In this document: in pieces, positions 9,689-19,853 of the stretch | Numbering within the stretch: the stretch's first letter is position 1 | Layout: the number at the start of each line of letters is the position of its first letter | Source: Vacuolonema iberomarrocanum LEGE 07170 | Lineage (GTDB): Bacteria; Cyanobacteriota; Cyanobacteriia; Elainellales; Elainellaceae | Assembly (NCBI GenBank): GCA_015207365.1 | Contig: JADEXA010000013.1 | Coordinates: forward strand, 1 to 64,000 | DNA: 64,000 bases | Direction: 5' to 3' | The notes under the pieces: generated by a model | What the model was told of the DNA's origin: nothing | Databases searched by the model: none | Seen by the model: only the letters and a program-made list of their open reading frames with translations | Made by a program: the position numbers and the translations under genes

Positions 9689-10030
9689 ATGGTTCAGACC
9701 CTCCTGACGAGTCCTGTAACGTTGCGAGATCTGCGGCAGCAGGTTGGTTTACAGCCTACCGCTACTCCAAACGATTTCTCGAAATGGAGGGCTGAACGGC
9801 CTATAGATTTCGACCTTGAGATGCAAAAGCTAGCTCGAAACCAGCAAGGGGTTTCGCTCTTGCGGAAGGTTTATCGCTTTTGGCAACGACCTTCCAGTGA
9901 ACCATTTACGTTTGTCAAGCTGATGGGCGATCGCGCTCCACAGTACGCCGTTTCCTGTGAGTTTGCCTTACGAAATCCAGACAACGAGCTTTACACCGTT
10001 CTTCAAATTCTTAAAAAATTGCAGCGCTAG
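9689..10030 (+). CDS. uncharacterised 113-aa protein inside the suf operon
   Basis: Small protein of 113 residues between sufB and sufC, starting 6 bp after the sufB stop, so it is very likely translated with it. It shows no motif I recognise: an N-terminal helix (SPVTLRDLRQQVG), a KWRAERPIDFD centre and a hydrophobic VSCEFALRN strand near the end. It has no cysteine cluster (one Cys), so it is unlikely to bind Fe-S itself. Most cyanobacterial suf operons run sufB directly into sufC, so this looks like an insertion. The following 68 bp contain no strong terminator. Confidence 0.6.
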   Translation: MVQTLLTSPVTLRDLRQQVGLQPTATPNDFSKWRAERPIDFDLEMQKLARNQQGVSLLRKVYRFWQRPSSEPFTFVKLMGDRAPQYAVSCEFALRNPDNELYTVLQILKKLQR

Positions 10031-10098
10031 TCGTCACCTGTTGCTGCGCTTGAAATCGATAAATGGACAGTACAAATCCCTAGCACAGGAGTTGAGAC

Positions 10099-10881
10099 GT
10101 GATTCGTGAGAACAGTGATGTGATTTTGTCGGTCAAAGACCTAACCGCCACCGTGGATGGGAACTCCATCCTGAAAGGGGTCGATTTGGAGGTCAAGGCA
10201 GGCGAAATCCACGCCATCATGGGCTTAAACGGCTCTGGCAAAAGTACTTTTTCTAAAGTGCTGGCGGGACATCCAGACTACAAAGTGACCGGAGGCTCGG
10301 TAAGCTATCTTGGCCAAGATTTGCTGGAGTTGGAACCAGAAGATCGTTCGCGCAATGGAATTTTCTTGGCCTTCCAATACCCGCTGGAAATTCCGGGTGT
10401 GAGCAATCTCGACTTCCTGCGGGTGGCCTACAACGCCAAGCGCAAGCAGGCGGGTGAAGAGGAGCTGGATGCCTTTGATTTTGATGAGCTGGTACGGGAA
10501 AAGCTCGACATTGTGAAGATGGATGCAGCTTTCCTCAACCGCAGCGTCAACGAAGGCTTCTCCGGTGGCGAGAAAAAACGTAACGAGATTCTGCAAATGG
10601 CTTTGCTAGAACCGCGTCTAGCAATTCTCGATGAAACCGATTCGGGTCTGGATATCGACGCATTGAAGACGGTGGCCGAAGGGGTGAACACGCTGGCCAA
10701 TGCCGACAATGCCATGTTGGTGATTACCCACTACCAGCGCTTGCTCAACTACATCGTGCCGGACTACGTGCATGTGATGGCCAATGGCCGCATCATTCGC
10801 ACGGGCACCAAAGAGCTAGCCATGGAATTGGAGGAACGCGGCTACGACTGGCTCATGGTCGAAGAGACCGCAGCCGTCTAG
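10099..10881 (+). CDS. sufC: SufC, Fe-S assembly ATPase
   Basis: ABC-type ATPase (260 residues) that drives conformational change in the SufBC2D scaffold. Walker A is GLNGSGKST at residues 42-50, the signature is [10 protein letters not shown], and Walker B is [12 protein letters not shown]. The C-terminal [12 protein letters not shown] histidine switch is present. The start is GTG 10099, with AGGAG at 10087 as ribosome-binding site. It lies in the suf operon between the 113-aa ORF and sufD. Confidence 0.95.
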   Translation: MIRENSDVILSVKDLTATVDGNSILKGVDLEVKAGEIHAIMGLNGSGKSTFSKVLAGHPDYKVTGGSVSYLGQDLLELEPEDRSRNGIFLAFQYPLEIPGVSNLDFLRVAYNAKRKQAGEEELDAFDFDELVREKLDIVKMDAAFLNRSVNEGFSGGEKKRNEILQMALLEPRLAILDETDSGLDIDALKTVAEGVNTLANADNAMLVITHYQRLLNYIVPDYVHVMANGRIIRTGTKELAMELEERGYDWLMVEETAAV

Positions 10882-10892
10882 GGCAGAAGTAG

Positions 10893-10921
10893 GATGCGTT
10901 GAGCGCGAGCGGTAACGCATC
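10893..10921. repeat. short hairpin between sufC and sufD
   Basis: GATGCGTT (10893-10900) and AACGCATC (10914-10921) form an 8-bp stem. There is no T-run, so it is more likely an mRNA stability or processing hairpin or a small repeat than a terminator. Confidence 0.4.
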
Positions 10922-10974
10922 GATCAATCGCAAGGAATTGAGCAAATGGACAGGGATTTAGAGGAGCCGGTGAG

Positions 10975-12300
10975 ATGACGATTCAAGTGTCGCCCGTAAA
11001 AGAAACAACGAAGGTCACGGCTGCAAGCCAGCGGGCGGCGTATTGGGCAACGTTGCTGGAGCTAGCACAGGCGTCGGCATCTCCTGTGAAGGGTTTGGAG
11101 ACACTGCGGGAAGGGGCGATCGCCCCTTCCCAGTCTCAATCCTTTCCCACCACACGCAATGAAGAGTGGCGCTTTACCGATCTGTCGGCTCTGCTGGATG
11201 TTGCTCTGAGCCAGCCCGATAGTACGGTCGCTCCCAGCGCAGCGGATTTGGATGCCTATGCGCTGCCAGAAGCGGCTGGCAGCCGTGTCGTATTTGTAAA
11301 CGGCCAGTTCTCTGCTGCACTCTCCGATCGCACGGCCATTCCTCAATCAGTATTTGTCGGAGCGTTGTCTGATGCACCCGATGCCCTGGTTGCCCAAATT
11401 GGCCAGATTTCCGGTGCCGAGGAAGAGTTCACCGCTCTCAACAGCGCTGGCTTCCAGGATGCAGTCTTGATTCATTTGCCCAAGAATGCGGTGGTCGACG
11501 CGCCGATTCACCTGCTGTTTGTGACCGTGGGCGATCGCCCTTCGCTTGTTCAACCCCGTTGCCTGCTGGTGGCCGAACCCAACAGCGCTGTGACTCTGGT
11601 TGAGGAATATGTCTCTCTGGGCACAACGCCTCACCTCACTAACGCTGTCACCGAGTTCATCCTGGCGGAGAACGCTCAGGTGAAGCACACCCGCATCCAG
11701 GGAGACACCACCACTGCCTTTCACATTGGCAAAACGGCAATTTCTCAAGAACGCACCTCTCGGTATGTCGGTCTGACGGTGGATTACGGCAGTCAGGTGT
11801 CGCGACACAATCTTCATGTGCATCAGGTCGGTGAGCAAACCGAGACGGTGTTGAATGGTCTGGCTTATCTACGGGGCGAACAAACAAGCGATACTCATAG
11901 TGCGATCGCCCTGACACAACCCCATGCCCAGACCCGTCAACTTCACAAAACCATCATTGACGATCGCGCCCATGCCATCTTCAATGGCAAAGTTTTCGTA
12001 CCGCAAGCCGCTCAGATGACCGATGCTGGGCAGTTGAACCGCAACCTGTTGCTATCGCCCAAGGCGCGGGTGGATACGAAGCCGCAGCTCGAAATTGTGG
12101 CAGACAACGTGAAATGCACCCACGGAGCGGCGATCGGCCAACTAGAAGCCGACGAAGTATTTTATCTGCAAAGCCGGGGTATCGATTCTGATAGCGCCCG
12201 TAAGCTGCTGATCTACGCCTTTGCCTACGAAATTCTTGATGACCTTCCGGTTCCTTCCCTCAAACAACGGCTGTTAAACCAACTCCAAATCGCTCGCTAA
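10975..12300 (+). CDS. sufD: SufD, Fe-S scaffold subunit
   Basis: SufD partner of SufB, 441 residues, assembled in the SufBC2D complex and linked to iron entry. It has the N-terminal helical domain with EEWRFTDL near 61-70, the central beta-helix and the C-terminal signature [23 protein letters not shown] shared with SufB. The start is ATG 10975, 94 bp after sufC. Its 3' end is 71 bp before sufS. Confidence 0.95.
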   Translation: MTIQVSPVKETTKVTAASQRAAYWATLLELAQASASPVKGLETLREGAIAPSQSQSFPTTRNEEWRFTDLSALLDVALSQPDSTVAPSAADLDAYALPEAAGSRVVFVNGQFSAALSDRTAIPQSVFVGALSDAPDALVAQIGQISGAEEEFTALNSAGFQDAVLIHLPKNAVVDAPIHLLFVTVGDRPSLVQPRCLLVAEPNSAVTLVEEYVSLGTTPHLTNAVTEFILAENAQVKHTRIQGDTTTAFHIGKTAISQERTSRYVGLTVDYGSQVSRHNLHVHQVGEQTETVLNGLAYLRGEQTSDTHSAIALTQPHAQTRQLHKTIIDDRAHAIFNGKVFVPQAAQMTDAGQLNRNLLLSPKARVDTKPQLEIVADNVKCTHGAAIGQLEADEVFYLQSRGIDSDSARKLLIYAFAYEILDDLPVPSLKQRLLNQLQIAR

Positions 12301-12371
12301 ACCCCTCTGCTCATCCATTCCCTCACCGCTCTAGCCACCCATTCACCCATCCATCCATCCACACCTCTACC

Positions 12372-13634
12372 ATGACACTCGCCCAAGAACGCACCCTCGC
12401 CTCCCGCCTCCGCGCCGACTTTCCCATCCTGGCGCAGGACGTCCATGGCAAACCCCTGGTCTACCTCGACAATGCCGCTACGTCTCAGAAACCCAAGGCG
12501 GTACTGGAGGCGTTGCAGCACTATTACGAATGCGACAACTCCAACGTGCATCGTGGGGTGCATACCCTGAGTGCCCGTGCAACGGATGCGTACGAAGGGG
12601 CACGCGATAAAGTGGCTGCGTTTATTAATGCCCAGTATCGCGAGGAAATTATCTACACCCGCAACGCCAGTGAAGCCATCAACTTGGTGGCCTACGCTTG
12701 GGGGCTGAACACCCTGCAACCGGGAGATGAAATCATCCTCACGGTCATGGAGCACCACAGCAATCTGATCCCATGGCAACTGGTTGCCCAAAAGACTGGG
12801 GCGGTGCTGAAGTTTGTGGAATTGGATGCCAACCAAGCCTTTGACTTAGAACATTACAAATCATTGCTGTCGGATAAGACGAAGCTCGTCGCCGTAGTGC
12901 ATGTATCCAACACGCTGGGATGTCTCAACCCAGTGAACGAAATTACAAACCTGGCGCACCAGTACGATGCGAAGGTTCTGCTTGATGCCTGCCAGAGCTT
13001 GCCCCATATGCCTGTAGATGTGCAGGATATTGACTGCGATTGGTTGGTGGGCTCTGGGCACAAAATGTGTGCGCCCACGGGCATTGGTTTCTTGTATGGC
13101 AAGCGCGATCTCCTCCGTTCAATGCCGCCTTTCCTCGGCGGTGGCGAAATGATTGCGGATGTGTTCCTCGACCATTCCACCTATGCCGATGTGCCCCACA
13201 AGTTTGAGGCCGGAACCCCTGCCATTGCGGAGGCGATCGCCCTCGGAGCTGCGGTGGATTATCTCTCTGGCATTGGCATGGAGACGATTCACAGGTACGA
13301 GCAAGAACTGACGCTTTACCTGTTTGAAAAACTCAACCAGATTCCTGAAGTCACGGTGTATGGCCCTCAACCTAATGCGGATGCCAGTAACCGTGCAGCC
13401 CTGGTCTCTTTCACCACAGGAGCGGTGCATCCCCATGACCTATCGACGATTCTCGACCAATCGGGAATTGCCATTCGTGCCGGACACCATTGCACCCAGC
13501 CGCTGCACCGTGCTATCAATGCCCAATCCACAGCTCGCGCGAGCCTCTATTTCTACAACACTGCCGACGAAATCGACACCTTCATTCAGTCGTTGAAAGA
13601 GGCGATCGAATTCTTTAGCAGTATCTTCGGCTAG
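12372..13634 (+). CDS. sufS: SufS, group II cysteine desulfurase
   Basis: PLP enzyme (420 residues) that releases sulfur from cysteine as an enzyme-bound persulfide for Fe-S assembly. Motifs: [11 protein letters not shown] near the start, HHSNLIPWQ, the PLP lysine in [17 protein letters not shown], and the active-site cysteine in [11 protein letters not shown] near residue 373. No sufE or sufU follows, so the sulfur-transfer partner is encoded elsewhere. It is the last gene of the suf operon. Confidence 0.95.
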   Translation: MTLAQERTLASRLRADFPILAQDVHGKPLVYLDNAATSQKPKAVLEALQHYYECDNSNVHRGVHTLSARATDAYEGARDKVAAFINAQYREEIIYTRNASEAINLVAYAWGLNTLQPGDEIILTVMEHHSNLIPWQLVAQKTGAVLKFVELDANQAFDLEHYKSLLSDKTKLVAVVHVSNTLGCLNPVNEITNLAHQYDAKVLLDACQSLPHMPVDVQDIDCDWLVGSGHKMCAPTGIGFLYGKRDLLRSMPPFLGGGEMIADVFLDHSTYADVPHKFEAGTPAIAEAIALGAAVDYLSGIGMETIHRYEQELTLYLFEKLNQIPEVTVYGPQPNADASNRAALVSFTTGAVHPHDLSTILDQSGIAIRAGHHCTQPLHRAINAQSTARASLYFYNTADEIDTFIQSLKEAIEFFSSIFG

Positions 13635-13687
13635 TTAGCTCAGCCTTTGGGTCAACCGACTTGGAGAATGGTTGAAGAATAGCAAAA

Positions 13688-14683
13688 ATGGCAAAATTAC
13701 TGATGGCATGTGGGATCGGTGGTAATCGAGATGCTATCATTTGCATCTCACATCCTTCAAAGTATATAGGCTCAGTTTACGGCGAAGCTTTTGATGTTGG
13801 GCTTGCTCAAAAATTTATCTGGTACCCTGAGTTTGTTATCTATCTCCCACCTGGACGCTCAGGAAGCTACTGGGCTGAAATTTACGTTTCAGATACTCTA
13901 GAACTTCAGCCCGAAACCATTCGAGCGATCGCTGTTCCCTTTACTGTGGCCTCAGATTGGGAAACGCTTCTTGTATCTAACAAATTTGATGAAGGGTCAT
14001 TGTTTTGTCTTGGTAAACAAGGGAATTACCAACTATTGTTTGAAGCGCGCTATTTGGCAGTTAATGAAGCCGATAAGTTAGCTGGTTTCGACTGGTACAC
14101 ATCCGAACTGAGTAACACTTCCCAGACATCTGCTCCAGAACTGATTCGATTTACATTTGTGCCTACGGTTGAGTTCTCCGAGCCTCAAATTCTAAGAGCA
14201 GAGGCAGGTTTTAATCCTCCTCAAAACCTCTCTCTCAATCCTCCTTATGAAGAACCTCCTCTTCATCGAACGGATATTCCACTGATCCTCTCATCCCATG
14301 TAACTCCACAAACCTTTGAGTTTGTAAGTATTTGTGAACGAGCGTTACAGGAGTTCTACCATGCTGAGCGTCCTCGTGCCCATATACATCGCGGATCAGC
14401 ATTTGGTGAACCAGAAGATCCTATGTGGGTTGATTTTTCTAATATTCCTTCAGTGCACCCCTTTTCTATCAGTATCAAGCGTGATGGTAGCCTTACCTTA
14501 GGAGAGGTTGCGCGGGGCGAGTTTGGGCAAATTGATCGTATTATCTGGCAGCTAAAACATGCAAGTGAGGAAGGTTTTATATGGGAAGCCTATCATCCCT
14601 CGCTAATTCGCCGTGATGCTGAAGAACTTCAGCAGTTGTTGCTTTTGCTAAAAGAAAGAGCTAGGAATCTATTTTCAAGCTAA
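13688..14683 (+). CDS. uncharacterised 331-aa protein
   Basis: Hypothetical protein that starts 53 bp after sufS. The first half (about 1-120) is beta-rich with FDVGLAQKFIWYPEFVIYLP and FTVASDWETLLVSN, faintly reminiscent of small ComJ-like domains, though I would not assign it. The second half (about 190-325) has a separate alpha/beta module (VSICERALQEFYHAERPRAHIH...). There is no signal peptide or membrane segment. Its base composition is visibly more AT-rich than that of the suf genes and it has fewer HIP1 sites, which suggests later acquisition. It may be co-transcribed with suf by read-through. Confidence 0.6.
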   Translation: MAKLLMACGIGGNRDAIICISHPSKYIGSVYGEAFDVGLAQKFIWYPEFVIYLPPGRSGSYWAEIYVSDTLELQPETIRAIAVPFTVASDWETLLVSNKFDEGSLFCLGKQGNYQLLFEARYLAVNEADKLAGFDWYTSELSNTSQTSAPELIRFTFVPTVEFSEPQILRAEAGFNPPQNLSLNPPYEEPPLHRTDIPLILSSHVTPQTFEFVSICERALQEFYHAERPRAHIHRGSAFGEPEDPMWVDFSNIPSVHPFSISIKRDGSLTLGEVARGEFGQIDRIIWQLKHASEEGFIWEAYHPSLIRRDAEELQQLLLLLKERARNLFSS

Positions 14684-14811
14684 ACGGGATATCTGGTAGG
14701 CCGTCAATAAAGCCTTGATTCAGAACGATGTACGTTTTGCATCCGGCCTATTCGTCTCAGGTGAAGCTCTGGTAAAAGGGACGATCGCCCTTCGATCGCC
14801 CCTCTTTGCAC

Positions 14812-15858
14812 TTATGCTGTTTTTCGCTGGGGAATGTTGTAGTAATCGCAGTACCAGGCGGCAAATTTTGCTAATCCTTCCTGAATTGTGGTTTTGGGTT
14901 GAAACCCGACCGCATCGACCAAAGCGTCAATATCGGCATAGGTTTCCAACACATCTCCTGGTTGCAGGGGTAGAAAATTCTTCTCAGCTTTCACTCCGAG
15001 GCTATCTTCAAGCACCTCGATGAACTCCAGCAGTTTTATCGGCTGGTTGTTGCCAATGTTGTAGATGCGGTAGGGGGCGTAGCTAGTCCCAGGGGAGAGC
15101 TGGACTTGAGCGGCTTCCTCATCCGTCATGGGCATTTTTTGTGCCGAAGGGACGTGATCGATGAGGCGGATAACCCCTTCCACAATGTCGTCGATATAGG
15201 TGAAGTCTCGTCGCATATCGCCGTAGTTGTAGACATCTATGGGGCGTCCTTCGAGGATGGCCTTAGTAAATTTGAAGGTGGCCATATCGGGCCGTCCCCA
15301 GGGGCCATAGACCGTGAAAAACCGGAGCCCACTCACCGGAATGCCGTAGAGGTGGCTATAGGAATGGGCCATCAACTCGTTGGCTTTTTTGGTCGCCGCA
15401 TAGAGGCTGATGGGATGATCGACGCTGTGATGCACGGAGAAGGGCTTGGTGCGGTTGTTGCCGTAGACCGAACTGGATGATGCAAAAACGAGGTGCTTTA
15501 CCTGGTGGTGGCGACAGCCTTCGAGAATGTTGATAAACCCAACCAGGTTGCTATCCACATAGGAGTGCGGATTTTCCAGTGAGTAGCGTACCCCGGCCTG
15601 AGCCGCCAGGTTGATCACAGCCTCGGGCATAGTGTCGGCAAAAAGCTGTTCCATGCGGGGGCGATCGCTCAAATCCATCTCAAAAAACTTGAAGTTGGGA
15701 TGATCCTGGATCTGAGCCAGGCGATCGCGCTTCAACTGCACGCTGTAGTAGGGATTGAGATTGTCGATGCCGATGACTGTTTTGCCCTGGTTGAGCAGCA
15801 ATTCTGCCAAACGATGCCCAATAAAACCAGCGGCTCCAGTAATAAGAATCCGATCCAT
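14812..15858 (-). CDS. NAD-dependent sugar-nucleotide epimerase (UDP-glucuronate 4-epimerase type)
   Basis: Extended short-chain dehydrogenase of 348 residues. The NAD loop is GAAGFIGHRLAE near residue 8, the catalytic serine region is FASSSSVYG, and the Y-x-x-x-K is SLYAATKKANE. The motifs RFFTVYGPWGRPDMA and DMRRDFTYIDDIVEG are typical of UDP-glucuronate 4-epimerases, which supply UDP-galacturonate for surface polysaccharide. The frame continues upstream to 15987, but ATG 15858 begins directly with DRILITGAAGFIG. No glycosyltransferases are adjacent, so the exact substrate is inferred. Confidence 0.85.
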   Translation of the reverse strand: MDRILITGAAGFIGHRLAELLLNQGKTVIGIDNLNPYYSVQLKRDRLAQIQDHPNFKFFEMDLSDRPRMEQLFADTMPEAVINLAAQAGVRYSLENPHSYVDSNLVGFINILEGCRHHQVKHLVFASSSSVYGNNRTKPFSVHHSVDHPISLYAATKKANELMAHSYSHLYGIPVSGLRFFTVYGPWGRPDMATFKFTKAILEGRPIDVYNYGDMRRDFTYIDDIVEGVIRLIDHVPSAQKMPMTDEEAAQVQLSPGTSYAPYRIYNIGNNQPIKLLEFIEVLEDSLGVKAEKNFLPLQPGDVLETYADIDALVDAVGFQPKTTIQEGLAKFAAWYCDYYNIPQRKTA

Positions 15859-16333
15859 GTCTCTATCCAAATAATAGTTTTTTAGGTAGTTGATGGTTAA
15901 CGTCTCGTTTGGGACGGCTGCAATTCGCACGAGAGAGTAACCAGAAGTGTTTAGCCAAGGTGCTTGGGGGCGATACCTTATCCCCAATTACACAAGTCTC
16001 CAGGGGTTGGGTACAGAGCATTCATGACACCAAGGGAGCAAAAATACAGGTCTAAGAAGGTCTAGCTCAACTGGCTTCCTCAGAATGCCTTACTTTTTTG
16101 GGAACGGGGTTGATTGAATCAGCAAATTATCGTCAGGTTTATGGTTGCGTTCACTTTTGCAAGGTTGTGATGTGTCTCATCATTCTCAATGCGTTTTTTC
16201 GTAAACGGGGAAGCGGTTGTATCTTCCCTTCGAGGCTCGGCACAGGGGGCTGCGACCGAAGTACGATAGGCTAAAAATGCTAGCGATGTTGGGCAAATCT
16301 CGTATTTGCCATTCTGTAAATCACCCTTCCACG
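15859..16333. other. divergent intergenic region
   Basis: This 475-bp region separates two divergently transcribed genes and should hold both promoters. I see AT-rich patches (AATAATAGTTTTTTAGG near 15871) but no hexamer pair, repeat or RNA I can defend. Confidence 0.35.
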
Positions 16334-17533
16334 ATGACAAGACTCTGGTTTAGCGCTCATTCTGTTTTATCCTGCGATCGCCGTTGGTGGCGAGTCTTCT
16401 TGCTCATGTTTTGCTGCATTACCCTCCTGACGGGGTGTAGCTTGCCCCAGGTATCTGCCGAGGAGCGCCTGTTTCTGCCCTTGTCGGTTGAGTTTTTGGA
16501 TGAGTATGTGCTGCCGTCGCAGGAATTTGAAGGGACAAGAGTGGGCGGGCTGTCGGCGATCGCCTATGAGCGCCAGAGCGATCGCTTCTTTGTTCTTTCC
16601 GATGACCGCAGCAATTTTGCACCCGCCCGGTTTTATACGCTGGCTATGCAAATCGATACGACAAATCCTGAAGCGGCGCAGATTGCGGATGTCACGCTGG
16701 AGCAAACGACGGCGCTGCAAAACCCCGAAGGAGAACCCTACGCTTCTGGCAGCGTTGATCCGGAAGCCCTTGTTTTATCGCCTCGACAGAGCATTTTTGT
16801 GGCCAGTGAAGGGGACACGAGCCAGGGAATTCCGCCGTTTATTGACGAATTTGACCGCACTACAGGGGAATGGCTGAACGCGCTGCCTATTCCACGGCGC
16901 TACATACCGGGAGAGCAGGACGGGGAACCCTTGGGGGTGCAGAACAACCTCAGCTTCGAGTCCTTGGCCATCAACCCAGGTGGCTTTACGACCCAGAGTG
17001 GCTATGTCGAGCCGTTTCGCTTGTTTGCTGCAACCGAATCATCCCTGGCCCAAGATGCATCGACCGATGCAACGGTCGGTGAACCCATTCGTCTGCTGCA
17101 CTATTTAGTCGGGGAAGATTTGCCCTCACTGCTGGCGGAACACCTCTATCCCTTGGAGCCAACGCCCGACGGTGTCATTTCTAACGGCTTGACCGAATTG
17201 TTGGTGCTAGATCAGGCGGGACATTTCCTCAGCCTAGAGCGCACCTTTGGGGTTATGGGAGCAGGGGCCAAGCTGTTCCAGTTGGCGATCGCCGATGCGA
17301 CTGATACCTCCGGCATTCCCCGGTTCGGCGGCGACCTGCGCACCATTCAACCTATCCGCAAGCAACTGCTGCTGGATTTGCGGGAGCTGGGCATTACCCT
17401 CGATAACCTGGAAGCCATGACCCTGGGGCCGCGTCTTCCGGACGGTAGCCAAAGCTTGATTCTGCTCAGTGACGACAACTTTAGCGAAAACCAGAAAACC
17501 CAGTTTCTCCTCTTTCGGCTCACTGGGCTGTAA
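16334..17533 (+). CDS. esterase-like (phytase-type) lipoprotein
   Basis: Predicted lipoprotein of 399 residues. The signal sequence has the lipobox LLTGC (Cys about 36). The mature part matches the 'esterase-like activity of phytase' family: GGLSAIAYE near the start, RFFVLSDDRS, a DPEALVL..R.. segment, NLSFESLAINPGG and the closing NLEAMTLGPRLPDGSQSLILLSDDNF, all typical of this beta-propeller. The family is named for a phosphoesterase-like activity; the substrate is not known. Earlier in-frame starts exist (16217 TTG, 16277 ATG), but ATG 16334 gives the correct signal peptide. It converges on the LCP gene, with a long hairpin between them. Confidence 0.8.
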   Translation: MTRLWFSAHSVLSCDRRWWRVFLLMFCCITLLTGCSLPQVSAEERLFLPLSVEFLDEYVLPSQEFEGTRVGGLSAIAYERQSDRFFVLSDDRSNFAPARFYTLAMQIDTTNPEAAQIADVTLEQTTALQNPEGEPYASGSVDPEALVLSPRQSIFVASEGDTSQGIPPFIDEFDRTTGEWLNALPIPRRYIPGEQDGEPLGVQNNLSFESLAINPGGFTTQSGYVEPFRLFAATESSLAQDASTDATVGEPIRLLHYLVGEDLPSLLAEHLYPLEPTPDGVISNGLTELLVLDQAGHFLSLERTFGVMGAGAKLFQLAIADATDTSGIPRFGGDLRTIQPIRKQLLLDLRELGITLDNLEAMTLGPRLPDGSQSLILLSDDNFSENQKTQFLLFRLTGL

Positions 17534-17565
17534 TAGTGATAGGGCGCTACGCGCTTGAGTACAAA

Positions 17566-17618
17566 CCCGATTATTGTTTGACAGCCACGCAGCGCGTGGC
17601 TGTCAAACAATAATCGGG
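17566..17618. repeat. 25-bp perfect palindrome between convergent genes
   Basis: Arms 17566-17590 and 17594-17618 are exactly complementary over 25 bp with a 3-nt AGC loop, giving a very stable cruciform or RNA hairpin. It lies between the convergent esterase-like and LCP genes, so it could terminate both. The 5' flank GCGCTACGCGCTTGAG (17545-17560) also flanks the hairpin at 28.1 kb, marking both as members of one repeat family. Confidence 0.8.
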
Positions 17619-17641
17619 CTTTGGCGCGCCATCAGCCAATC

Positions 17642-19060
17642 CTACTGCTGTTGTAGCCAGTCGCTGCCGATTTGGATCGTGATGTCTGAGTCTAGGTTGC
17701 CTGTGCTTTGTACCAGGACTTCACCAACGCCGAGGGCTTGCTGAACTGCGATCGCTTCATTGCGGTTGCCGCGCTGGGCAATGATGCGAGTCGTGCCTAT
17801 GGGCTCGGTGATGGATATGTCGGGATAAGACTGGTAGAAGCCTTGCAGATCGAGTTGGTTGAGCAGGGTGGTCATTGCCCCGTCATCCCCGGTGCTGTCT
17901 TGCACGGCAATGGTGACGTAAGACGGATCAACATACTCCCCAAAGTCCGATACATCCAATTGTGAAGCGTCGGCTACTACCGCTGAATCGCTTCCGGATT
18001 CCAGGAAGTACTGGGCCATCATCTCGTCGATGGACGAAAGGTGAGGCAACCAATAGCTCGTTTCGTATTGTCCATTGCCGCTAAACTCTCCCGGCAGCAT
18101 CAGCATCTGCACCTCAGAGCGATCGATCTGCGATGCAAAGGATGTGAGGGCGACCAGCTCCTCGACGGTCAGGTTTGTATCAACATTCTCTTGAATGACG
18201 GACAGAATCTGTGGGATCCGGGTCAAGGTGTTGGGGCTTAGTGCCTGCTCGACCATTGCCCGCATAAACGTTTGTTGGCGTTGCACCCGACCGATATCGC
18301 CATAGGCGTCGTAGCGGAAACGCAGGAATTGTAGGGCTTCGTTTCCGTCGAGATGCTGTTCACCTTCTTGCAGGTCGATATAGAGGTGCTGGCTTTCGTC
18401 GGTGTATTCCATGTCCTGGGGAACATAGAGATTCACACCACCCAAGGCATCCACCATCTTTTCGACCCCCTGCACATTGATCCGCACATAGCGATCGATG
18501 GGAACCCCACCCAGGAGCTCCTGAATTGCTGTGGCTGATAGGGCTGCGCCCCCATACAGATTGGCCTCATTCAGCTTGGCTGTCCCTAGTCCTTCGACAT
18601 AAGTACGGGTATCGCGGGGTAAGGAGAGGACAGAGAGCGATTGATCTGCCGGGTCGAAGCGAACGAGGAGCATGGTGTCGGATAGCCCCTCGAAGGAGTT
18701 GACCAGCGCGTGGTAGCCCAGGTCTTGCACCTCTGGTGGTGGGTTACTGACATCCGAACTCAGTACCTTGACCCCCAGCACCAAAATATTGACGGGCCGT
18801 GTTACTTGGGGCAGCCGGAACATCCCCGCAGCAATATCATCTTGGCCAAATACAGCAGCTTCTTCTGGGCTGAGCTGGCTCTGCAGCAGCGGGGTACTGG
18901 CGAGGGAGAGCGCAAGCACAGCTCCGGCGATCGCCGATGTCATGCCGACAGTGAATAATCCCAGAAAAAACCATGCACGATTCGCACGTTTCGGTCGTGC
19001 CGTTCTTTTCGGGGACGCAAGCCAGTTGTGAACTTTTGGACGAACCACAGATTTTCTCAA
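17642..19060 (-). CDS. LytR-CpsA-Psr (LCP) family protein
   Basis: Membrane-anchored LCP protein of 472 residues. One transmembrane segment (about 29-52, WFFLGLFTVGMTSAIAGAVL) precedes the LCP domain (about 90-300): NILVLGVKV, SDTMLLVRFDP, LSLPRDTRTYV, the acidic ALGGVNLYVPQDMEYTD, and EALQFLRFRYDAYGDIGRVQRQQ. A LytR_C-like domain follows (about 370-470). LCP enzymes transfer lipid-linked glycopolymers to peptidoglycan or other acceptors. The start is TTG 19060; a GTG four codons in is an alternative. It faces the esterase gene convergently. Confidence 0.88.
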   Translation of the reverse strand: MRKSVVRPKVHNWLASPKRTARPKRANRAWFFLGLFTVGMTSAIAGAVLALSLASTPLLQSQLSPEEAAVFGQDDIAAGMFRLPQVTRPVNILVLGVKVLSSDVSNPPPEVQDLGYHALVNSFEGLSDTMLLVRFDPADQSLSVLSLPRDTRTYVEGLGTAKLNEANLYGGAALSATAIQELLGGVPIDRYVRINVQGVEKMVDALGGVNLYVPQDMEYTDESQHLYIDLQEGEQHLDGNEALQFLRFRYDAYGDIGRVQRQQTFMRAMVEQALSPNTLTRIPQILSVIQENVDTNLTVEELVALTSFASQIDRSEVQMLMLPGEFSGNGQYETSYWLPHLSSIDEMMAQYFLESGSDSAVVADASQLDVSDFGEYVDPSYVTIAVQDSTGDDGAMTTLLNQLDLQGFYQSYPDISITEPIGTTRIIAQRGNRNEAIAVQQALGVGEVLVQSTGNLDSDITIQIGSDWLQQQ

Positions 19061-19419
19061 CAGGAATACGACATAAGACCCAATGTTGACGCGCCTACGG
19101 TGGATTCACCTCAGCCCAGCCTCATTCCTGATGAGGGGAACGAGAAAGCTGAAGATCAGCCAAGGTGGTCTGAAGGGAAAAATCGCGACAAACGTTTGAT
19201 AAAAACGGGGGGCGTTTCCGATTGCTGCGATCGCCAAGCGAATATCCTGGGCATTGCATTCAACCTTCTAAGCTAGGGTATAGCAGTCCGGGATAATCGG
19301 AACAATTTGTCGAGCTAGCCCGCTGTAGAAGGGTATCAGCCAGGAATACGTTGCTGATCCATGCTGCATAGTAGCAAGGTTTTGGAAAATTGGAGTGACT
19401 TTTGTGTCAGGGCTTACTG
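19061..19419. other. gene-free stretch upstream of the LCP gene
   Basis: This 359-bp stretch probably holds the promoter of the LCP gene. There is one CGATCG-containing HIP-like site and no open frame, hairpin or RNA I recognise. Confidence 0.35.
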
Positions 19420-19776
19420 TCAGGGCAAGCGATCGCTCAACTCGCTAATCCCTGGCAAATGGAGCGATCGCCGCTGCCACAGACGATACATCAGCCACAG
19501 ATTCACGCCAAAGTAGGTTGAGGTGGCGGTGGCGTTGAGCACCCACAGCGGCAGCGAATGGGCCGTTTGCGCCCCGACGCCAGAGAGCAAGTAGCTCAGC
19601 ATCCACACCATTCCCAGGGTGACGGCTGTGCGGCACACCGTTCGCTCTTTGCGATCGCCCTTGCGCTGCGCCAGTTTCCAGCCTGCCGGAAAGACCCCGA
19701 TCACTGGAATCAGGTAAATAAATAGCCGCAGCCGTTTCATGGCGTGCGGATCGAAGGGATCGTCGTAGCGAGACAT
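19420..19776 (-). CDS. small integral membrane protein
   Basis: Protein of 118 residues with three predicted membrane segments (about 17-33, 51-68, 78-97). It is basic on the inside loops (KLAQRKGDRKERTVCR). The N-terminal SRYDDPFDPHAMKRLR and overall layout match a conserved cyanobacterial family of unknown function. The frame extends to 19824, but ATG 19776 is the likelier start. It lies 77 bp downstream of the serpin gene on the same strand. Confidence 0.65.
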   Translation of the reverse strand: MSRYDDPFDPHAMKRLRLFIYLIPVIGVFPAGWKLAQRKGDRKERTVCRTAVTLGMVWMLSYLLSGVGAQTAHSLPLWVLNATATSTYFGVNLWLMYRLWQRRSLHLPGISELSDRLP

Positions 19777-19853
19777 AGCAGAGGGTGTGTAGATGAGTGG
19801 GATGGGTGAGCCATGCCCACCCACTTTAACCGAATGGCTTCTGGCTGAAGAAT

